From Bacteroidetes/Chlorobi group bacterium ChocPot_Mid (GTDB lineage: Bacteria; Bacteroidota; Ignavibacteria; Kapaibacteriales; UBA2268), in assembly GCA_003731675.1 (NCBI GenBank), contig RCNQ01000323.1, positions 1 through 6,200 of the forward strand: DNA of 6,200 nucleotides, written 5' to 3'. Shown in pieces: positions 5,497 through 6,200 of the stretch. Both the position numbers and the translations under genes were made by a program. A model generated the notes under the pieces. The model was not told where the DNA came from, searched no databases, and saw only the letters and a list, made by a program, of their open reading frames with translations. Position 1 is the first letter of the stretch. Every line of letters begins with the position of its first letter.

Positions 5497-6200
5497 TTGG
5501 AATTCAGAAATAAATTTGCTTTAAGTCAATTACTTTTGTTTTTGGCAGTATTTACTTTATTCAGAATAGTATTATATTTTTTATATAGCGACTATTTTTC
5601 GGATTTAACAACGATACAAATTCTATCATCATTCATTGATGGTCTGAGATTTGATTTATCTATAATATTAACATTTGCAGGATTGCCTTTGTTTTTGCTC
5701 AATTTGCCCGTCAAAAGCAAGCTATGGCTCAAAATCTGGGCTGTCATTGTAACCATTATTTTTATTGCTATGTTGTTAATACTTGTCGGAGATGTATTTT
5801 ATTTCGATGTCGTAAAGCGGCATTTAGGAGACGACCTTCTACTCGCTTTAGATGACGCTGATTTTGTATGGTCGTTTGCTATCAACCAATATTGGTATGT
5901 ACTTATAGCATTTATAATTACTTTCACTTGGTATTTTCGCTTCTTGTTCAAAAGAATAAATCGAAATTTTGAAAATACAAAAACAAAAATTGCAAAAGAA
6001 ATAATAACTCAATTAGTCATTATTCTTCTTGTCATCATAGGTATCAGAGGTTCCTTTGGAGATAAACCAATCAATGTAATAAATGCCTTCGGACAAGGCT
6101 CAAGTGCTTACGGAAACCTGACTTTAAATGGTGTTTTCAGTGTCTATCATGTGAGCAGAATAGCTGGGAAAATTAAACATGATTTCTATGCAAAAGATAA
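5497..6200 (+). CDS. LtaS-like membrane sulfatase-family protein (LTA synthase family), 3' end outside window
   Basis: Starting at TTG 5497 the frame stays open for 234 codons to the window edge. It encodes the membrane part of an LtaS/OpgB-type protein, a family that transfers glycerol-phosphate or phosphoethanolamine-type groups onto envelope glycans or lipids, or acts as a phosphoesterase. Five hydrophobic segments lie near 9-31, 52-70, 77-100, 131-150 and 167-185, the number found in LtaS. Family-type stretches include FIDGLRFDLSI (46-56), LILVGDVFYFDVVKRHL (94-110) and, after the last segment, IRGSFGDKPINVINAF (183-198) with NLTLNGVFSVYHV (207-219), which matches the usual G-x-KPI...LALN-x-F linker. 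The metal-binding and catalytic-Thr sulfatase domain is beyond the right edge. TTG is the only credible start: an in-frame TGA lies one codon before it, AAAAAGG is seven bases upstream, and the first ATG (5770) would remove the first three membrane segments. Since the setting looks diderm, the product is unlikely to be Gram-positive lipoteichoic acid; its substrate cannot be told here. Confidence 0.85.
   Translation, partial: MEFRNKFALSQLLLFLAVFTLFRIVLYFLYSDYFSDLTTIQILSSFIDGLRFDLSIILTFAGLPLFLLNLPVKSKLWLKIWAVIVTIIFIAMLLILVGDVFYFDVVKRHLGDDLLLALDDADFVWSFAINQYWYVLIAFIITFTWYFRFLFKRINRNFENTKTKIAKEIITQLVIILLVIIGIRGSFGDKPINVINAFGQGSSAYGNLTLNGVFSVYHVSRIAGKIKHDFYAKD

Noticed and set aside
5770..5772. 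First ATG in the LtaS-like frame as the start codon
   Set aside because: It would remove three of five membrane segments and has no Shine-Dalgarno; the TTG at 5497 with AAAAAGG upstream explains the family-length N-terminus.

Overview
The window is AT-rich bacterial chromosome, roughly one-third G+C by eye. It holds five protein genes in two divergent blocks and no RNA genes, insertion sequences or CRISPR. The gene set fits a diderm of the Bacteroidota / Chlorobiota / Ignavibacteria group: an ECF sigma factor next to a zinc-less membrane anti-sigma-like protein with a beta-strand-rich C-terminus, a glycoside hydrolase family 2 (GH2)-like envelope protein, and an LtaS-type membrane sulfatase-family protein. 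This placement is inference from gene style. The PurC sequence looks more like the versions outside the core Bacteroidetes, but I could not test that.

Left block, minus strand (about 3365 down to 1). An 865-residue protein combines a signal peptide, a GH2-like fold (jelly roll, Ig-like domain, TIM barrel) and six C-terminal membrane segments. Fifteen bases after its stop comes purC (SAICAR synthase of purine synthesis), which runs off the left edge. The short gap and a strong Shine-Dalgarno (AAGGAG) inside it suggest co-transcription. The GH2-like protein appears to lack the usual catalytic nucleophile and has an altered acid/base motif, so it looks like a membrane-anchored pseudoenzyme.

Divergent intergenic region (3366-3616). 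This very AT-rich 251 bp carries start signals for both blocks: a sigma70-like TTGATT-N17-TATAAT toward the right, a perfect 16-bp palindrome overlapping that -10, and a weaker TAnnTTTG element toward the left.

Right block, plus strand (3617 to 6200). An ECF sigma factor is followed after 28 bp by a 384-residue protein. Its N-terminus resembles a zinc-less anti-sigma domain, then come one membrane segment, an Asn/Ser-rich linker and a C-terminal region resembling a small outer-membrane beta-barrel. The pair probably forms an envelope-sensing module. After a 124-bp gap with a weak hairpin, an LtaS-like membrane protein begins at a TTG codon and runs off the right edge; only its five membrane segments and the start of its linker are present.

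Most worth a second look are the anti-sigma/beta-barrel fusion and the GH2-like pseudoenzyme fused to a polytopic membrane domain. Both suggest envelope sensing or glycan binding rather than simple catalysis.
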